From assembly GCA_937995835.1 (NCBI GenBank), contig CALKIV010000002.1, positions 35,433-99,432 on the forward strand: a DNA stretch of 64,000 nt. The letters run 5' to 3'. Below the pieces are notes generated by a model, which saw nothing but the letters and a program-made list of their open reading frames with translations, made no database searches and was not told the DNA's origin. The stretch comes from an uncultured Dysgonomonas sp. Lineage in GTDB: Bacteria; Bacteroidota; Bacteroidia; Bacteroidales; Dysgonomonadaceae. The stretch's first letter is position 1, and every line of letters begins with the position of its first letter. Made by a program: the position numbers and the translations under genes. Below are positions 61,158-64,000 of the stretch, one piece after another.

Positions 61158-62381
61158 ATGAAAGATTTTATAATTTCTGAAACAAAAACATTTGAAGCCA
61201 TCCTTGTGGGCATAATCACTCCTTCGCAAACCGAAGAGCAAGTGAAAGAATATCTTGACGAATTGGCTTTCCTAGCTGAAACGGCAGGATTTAAGCCTGA
61301 TAAAAAATTTGTTCAAAAGCTGGATATGCCTGTCACTTCCACTTTTGTTGGCACAGGGAAATTGGCAGAAATAAAACAATATATTGAAGAAAAAGAGATA
61401 GAGGTGGTCATCTTCGATGATGAATTAGCTCCTAATCAATTGCGAAATATAGAAAAAGAATTAGAGGTAAGAATATTAGACAGAACAAGTTTGATTCTTG
61501 ACATCTTTGCCATGCGCGCTCAAACAGCACATGCTAAAACTCAAGTAGAACTTGCTCAATATCAATACCTCTTGCCACGACTAACTCGTATGTGGACTCA
61601 CTTGGACAGACAGCGAGGTGGGGGTGCTATGATGCGTGGTGTCGGTGAGACTCAGCTTGAAAGCGACCGCCGAATTGTGTTGAGCCGTATTTCTAAATTG
61701 AAAAAAGATTTGGAAACCATTGACAAACAAATGGCTTCCCAACGAAAAAACAGAGGGAACATGGTACGTGTGGCTCTTGTGGGCTATACCAATGTGGGTA
61801 AATCTACCTTGATGAACCTCCTGAGTAAATCGGAGGTTTTTGCTGAGAACAAGCTTTTTGCCACACTAGACACTACTGTGAGAAAAGTGGTAGTAGAAAA
61901 TCTTCCCTTCTTACTTTCTGACACGGTTGGTTTTATCCGAAAATTGCCAACTAACTTGATCGAGTCTTTCAAATCAACACTCGACGAGGTGCGTGAAGCT
62001 GATCTACTGTTGCATGTGGTAGATATTTCACATCACAACTTTGAAGAGCAAATAGAAATTGTGGAAAAAACTCTTCTGGAGATAGACAAAGAGGAAAAAC
62101 CTACCATATTAATTTTCAACAAAGTTGATGCTTTCACTTATATCGAAAAAGAGGAAGACGATTTGAGTCCTATGACCAAAGACAATCTATCGTTGGAAGA
62201 CTTAAAGAAGAGCTGGATGAGTAAAATGTCTAACGACTGCATCTTTATTTCTGCAAAAGACAAAACAAACGTAGATGAGTTGAGAAATAAACTTTACGAA
62301 AAAGTAAAAGAAATATTTATCCAAATATATCCTTACAACGACTTCTTGTATCAAAAATATGATGAAGATATAGAAGAATGA
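61158..62381 (+). CDS. hflX: GTPase HflX
   Basis: A 407-residue ribosome-associated GTPase that splits stalled or hibernating 70S ribosomes. An N-terminal HflX domain (about 20-190, FVGTGKLAEIKQYIEEKEI and the GGGAMMRGVGETQLESDRR linker motif) precedes the G domain with G1 GYTNVGKSTLMN, G3 DTVGFI, and G4 NKVD. It is complete. Its end overlaps prmC by 4 bp. Confidence 0.95.
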   Translation: MKDFIISETKTFEAILVGIITPSQTEEQVKEYLDELAFLAETAGFKPDKKFVQKLDMPVTSTFVGTGKLAEIKQYIEEKEIEVVIFDDELAPNQLRNIEKELEVRILDRTSLILDIFAMRAQTAHAKTQVELAQYQYLLPRLTRMWTHLDRQRGGGAMMRGVGETQLESDRRIVLSRISKLKKDLETIDKQMASQRKNRGNMVRVALVGYTNVGKSTLMNLLSKSEVFAENKLFATLDTTVRKVVVENLPFLLSDTVGFIRKLPTNLIESFKSTLDEVREADLLLHVVDISHHNFEEQIEIVEKTLLEIDKEEKPTILIFNKVDAFTYIEKEEDDLSPMTKDNLSLEDLKKSWMSKMSNDCIFISAKDKTNVDELRNKLYEKVKEIFIQIYPYNDFLYQKYDEDIEE

Positions 62382-63226
62382 GCATGAAGTCTAGCGTTAG
62401 CTATATCAAAGAAGCATTAGCAGAAATATATCCGGATAGCGAAATTAAATCTTTCATTCGCATTATTGTGGAATATATTTCAAAACGTTCTTTTTCTCCT
62501 CTTCTGATCGAGGATCTAACCTTGACGGAAGAACAACAGCAAACAGTAGAGGATTTTGTGGAAAGGCTAAAACAACATGAGCCCATACAGCACATTGTGG
62601 GACAATGTGAGTTCTTTTCTCTTCCCTTCCAGGTAAATGCTGATGTATTGGTTCCTAGACCTGAGACTGAAGAATTAGTAGAACTAATCTTGCAAAATGC
62701 ATCTAAGGGCGAGAAAATAAACATTTTAGATATTGGCACAGGCAGTGGCGCCATTGCCATTTCTTTGGCTGCGAACCTTCCAAAATCTCAAGTAGATGCT
62801 TGGGATGTGTCACCTAGTGCATTAGGAATTGCTTTTCAGAATGCAGAGCTAAACATGGTGGAGGTATCATTCTTCCTGATGGATGTTTTTGAGGATGTCC
62901 CCTTAGATCAAAAATATGACATCATCGTCAGCAATCCACCCTATGTTTTAGAATCAGAGAAAAAGGTGATGGATAAGAATGTGCTAGACTATGAACCCCA
63001 CTTAGCACTCTTTGTGCCTGATGATAATGCGCTGATGTTTTACAAACGGATAGCAGAAGTTGGCAAACAACTATTGAAGACTAACGGGACGCTCTATTTT
63101 GAGATTCATAAAGATAAGGGGCAAGAAACTGTAAGTATGCTCGAGAAGTTAGGATATAGAGATGTAACTCTGTTCAAGGATCTTTCTGGGAATGACAGAA
63201 TGACAAAAGCGACTTTAGGCGAATGA
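62378..63226 (+). CDS. prmC: Release factor glutamine methyltransferase
   Basis: A 282-residue SAM enzyme (HemK) that methylates the Gln of the GGQ loop in release factors. Motif I is LDIGTGSGAIAISLAA and the catalytic motif is VSNPPYV. An N-terminal helical domain (1-75) recognises the factor, with EPIQHIVGQCEFF as the linker. Start at 62378 overlaps hflX by 4 bp; a second ATG at 62384 is possible. Confidence 0.95.
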   Translation: MSMKSSVSYIKEALAEIYPDSEIKSFIRIIVEYISKRSFSPLLIEDLTLTEEQQQTVEDFVERLKQHEPIQHIVGQCEFFSLPFQVNADVLVPRPETEELVELILQNASKGEKINILDIGTGSGAIAISLAANLPKSQVDAWDVSPSALGIAFQNAELNMVEVSFFLMDVFEDVPLDQKYDIIVSNPPYVLESEKKVMDKNVLDYEPHLALFVPDDNALMFYKRIAEVGKQLLKTNGTLYFEIHKDKGQETVSMLEKLGYRDVTLFKDLSGNDRMTKATLGE

Positions 63227-63702
63227 AACTTTCAGAAGAAAAAGCACTATACAGAGTGGCTGCCTATTGTTCGCAAGCTGAAAGATGCGAATCTGATGTC
63301 AGAAAAAAGCTGATCAATTGGGAGCTACCCGAAAATGAGCAGAATAGAATCATCAAAAGACTGCAAAATGAAAAATATCTCGACCACAACAGATATTGTA
63401 GAAGTTTTATCAATGACAAAGTAAAATACAACAAATGGGGTGAGAAAAAAATAATCTATGAACTTCGGAAGAAGCAAGTAGAAGAGAAATACTATCTCCC
63501 CATCTTAGAAGAATTGGACAAAGACGATTTTGAAGAACAATTGATTCATATATTGAAGGTTAAGAATCGATCTACAAAAGCAAAAGATGACTATGATCGA
63601 AAAACCAAACTGATGCGTTTTGCACTTGGCAGAGGCTTCTCAATGGATCATGTGATCCAATGTGTAGATAAGCTTTTGGCTGGAAAATATGATGAAGAAT
63701 AA
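63223..63702 (+). CDS. recX: Regulatory protein RecX
   Basis: A 159-residue all-alpha protein that limits RecA filament growth. It has the three-repeat RecX layout: AAYCSQAERCESDVRKKL, YLDHNRYCRSFINDKVKYNKWGEKKIIYEL and the last LMRFALGRGFSMDHVIQCV. Its start overlaps prmC by 4 bp and comF begins 12 bp after it. recA is not in the window. Confidence 0.9.
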   Translation: MKLSEEKALYRVAAYCSQAERCESDVRKKLINWELPENEQNRIIKRLQNEKYLDHNRYCRSFINDKVKYNKWGEKKIIYELRKKQVEEKYYLPILEELDKDDFEEQLIHILKVKNRSTKAKDDYDRKTKLMRFALGRGFSMDHVIQCVDKLLAGKYDEE

Positions 63703-63714
63703 ACATCTAGTCCT

Positions 63715-64000
63715 ATGTGGAAAAGTATTTTAGATTTTTTCTTTCCTCCTCTCTGCGTCATCTGTAAAAATCGGCTCTTGCACGCTGAAGAACACATTTG
63801 TCTCGAATGCCTGTCCGCACTACCCAAAACACACTATCACAAGCAAGAAGAAAATAAACTGGAAGACGCATTAGCTGGAAAGTTCATTTTCAATCGCGCT
63901 GCTGCTTTCTGCTATTTTTACAAAACTGGAGGGCTACAAAAAGTCATTCATGAGTTTAAATATAAAAACAATCCTCAATTGGCATTTTACATGGGATTGC
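63715..64000 (+). CDS. comF: ComF-family protein, 5' part
   Basis: The window ends after 95 residues. The start MWKSILDFFFPPLCVICKNRL has the Cys-x2-Cys of the ComF zinc-binding region, with a second Cys pair in ICLECLSALP. The following FYKTGGLQKVIHEFKYKNNPQ is the ComF phosphoribosyltransferase-domain start. ComF proteins take part in DNA uptake (ComFC/GntX type); the family is also widespread in species not known to be transformable. Located directly after recX as part of the hflX operon. Confidence 0.85.
   Translation, partial: MWKSILDFFFPPLCVICKNRLLHAEEHICLECLSALPKTHYHKQEENKLEDALAGKFIFNRAAAFCYFYKTGGLQKVIHEFKYKNNPQLAFYMGL

Noticed and set aside
1..64000. CRISPR arrays, tRNA or rRNA genes, IS elements, prophage
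   Set aside because: No regularly spaced repeats, no tRNA-like cloverleaf, no transposase or phage structural genes were seen while reading both strands.

Overview
The window looks like chromosomal DNA of a low-GC member of the Bacteroidales. Evidence: a type IX secretion (T9SS) C-terminal sorting domain, promoters of the Bacteroidetes type (-7 box TAnnTTTG, usually without a strong Shine-Dalgarno), the Bacteroidetes-specific Nudix regulator AraR, a DUF3098 protein, and the ftsX-DUF3098-uppP-truB-queA-folK order common in this phylum. A Dysgonomonadaceae/Porphyromonadaceae-like genus is a guess. I see no rRNA, tRNA, CRISPR array, IS element or prophage. TGA is used as a normal stop (lutA, lutB, tsaB, MATE). 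TAnnTTTG calls are motif matches at a sensible distance from a start codon and are not proven promoters.

Layout: (1) 1-4971, end of a GH28 pectinase gene, then L-fucose genes fucP and fucI with a divergent AraC-type regulator. (2) 4968-12045, a GNAT enzyme and a seven-gene run, pdxA followed by six genes for inositol phosphate synthesis and attachment; this is the most interesting accessory cluster. (3) 12085-17944, housekeeping genes rlmN, DUF2004-like, pgi, gpsA, lysS. (4) 18318-24042, an overlapping MATE-tldD-tldE-GHL10 run. (5) 24036-28346, the ftsX...folK operon. (6) 28713-42129, galM, cysE, gdhA, clpB, a trans-sulfuration enzyme, aroQ-pyk, an O-methyltransferase with a recombination-like scar, and rnr. 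(7) 42392-49780, tsaB and the L-arabinose locus araR-araD-araA-araB-transporter with clear palindromic operators. (8) 50056-54901, aldA, a lipoprotein and lutABC. (9) 54920-60903, a very large T9SS surface protein gene split by one in-frame TGA, followed by an outer-membrane barrel gene. (10) 61158-64000, hflX-prmC-recX-comF (the last cut by the window end).

How the genes work together: the sugar genes fit a plant cell-wall (pectin) diet. GH28 acts on polygalacturonan, the ara genes turn L-arabinose into D-xylulose 5-phosphate, and fucP/fucI take up and isomerise L-fucose. Fuculose kinase and aldolase are not in the window. The L-lactaldehyde that fucose breakdown yields can be oxidised by AldA to L-lactate, and LutABC can take lactate to pyruvate, so three separate loci here form most of one route. 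The inositol cluster has myo-inositol-phosphate synthase, a CTP:inositol-phosphate-type nucleotidyltransferase, a CDP-alcohol phosphatidyltransferase, a HAD phosphatase, an ATP-grasp enzyme and a small membrane protein. Together they suggest a CDP-inositol-based route to an inositol lipid or related conjugate.
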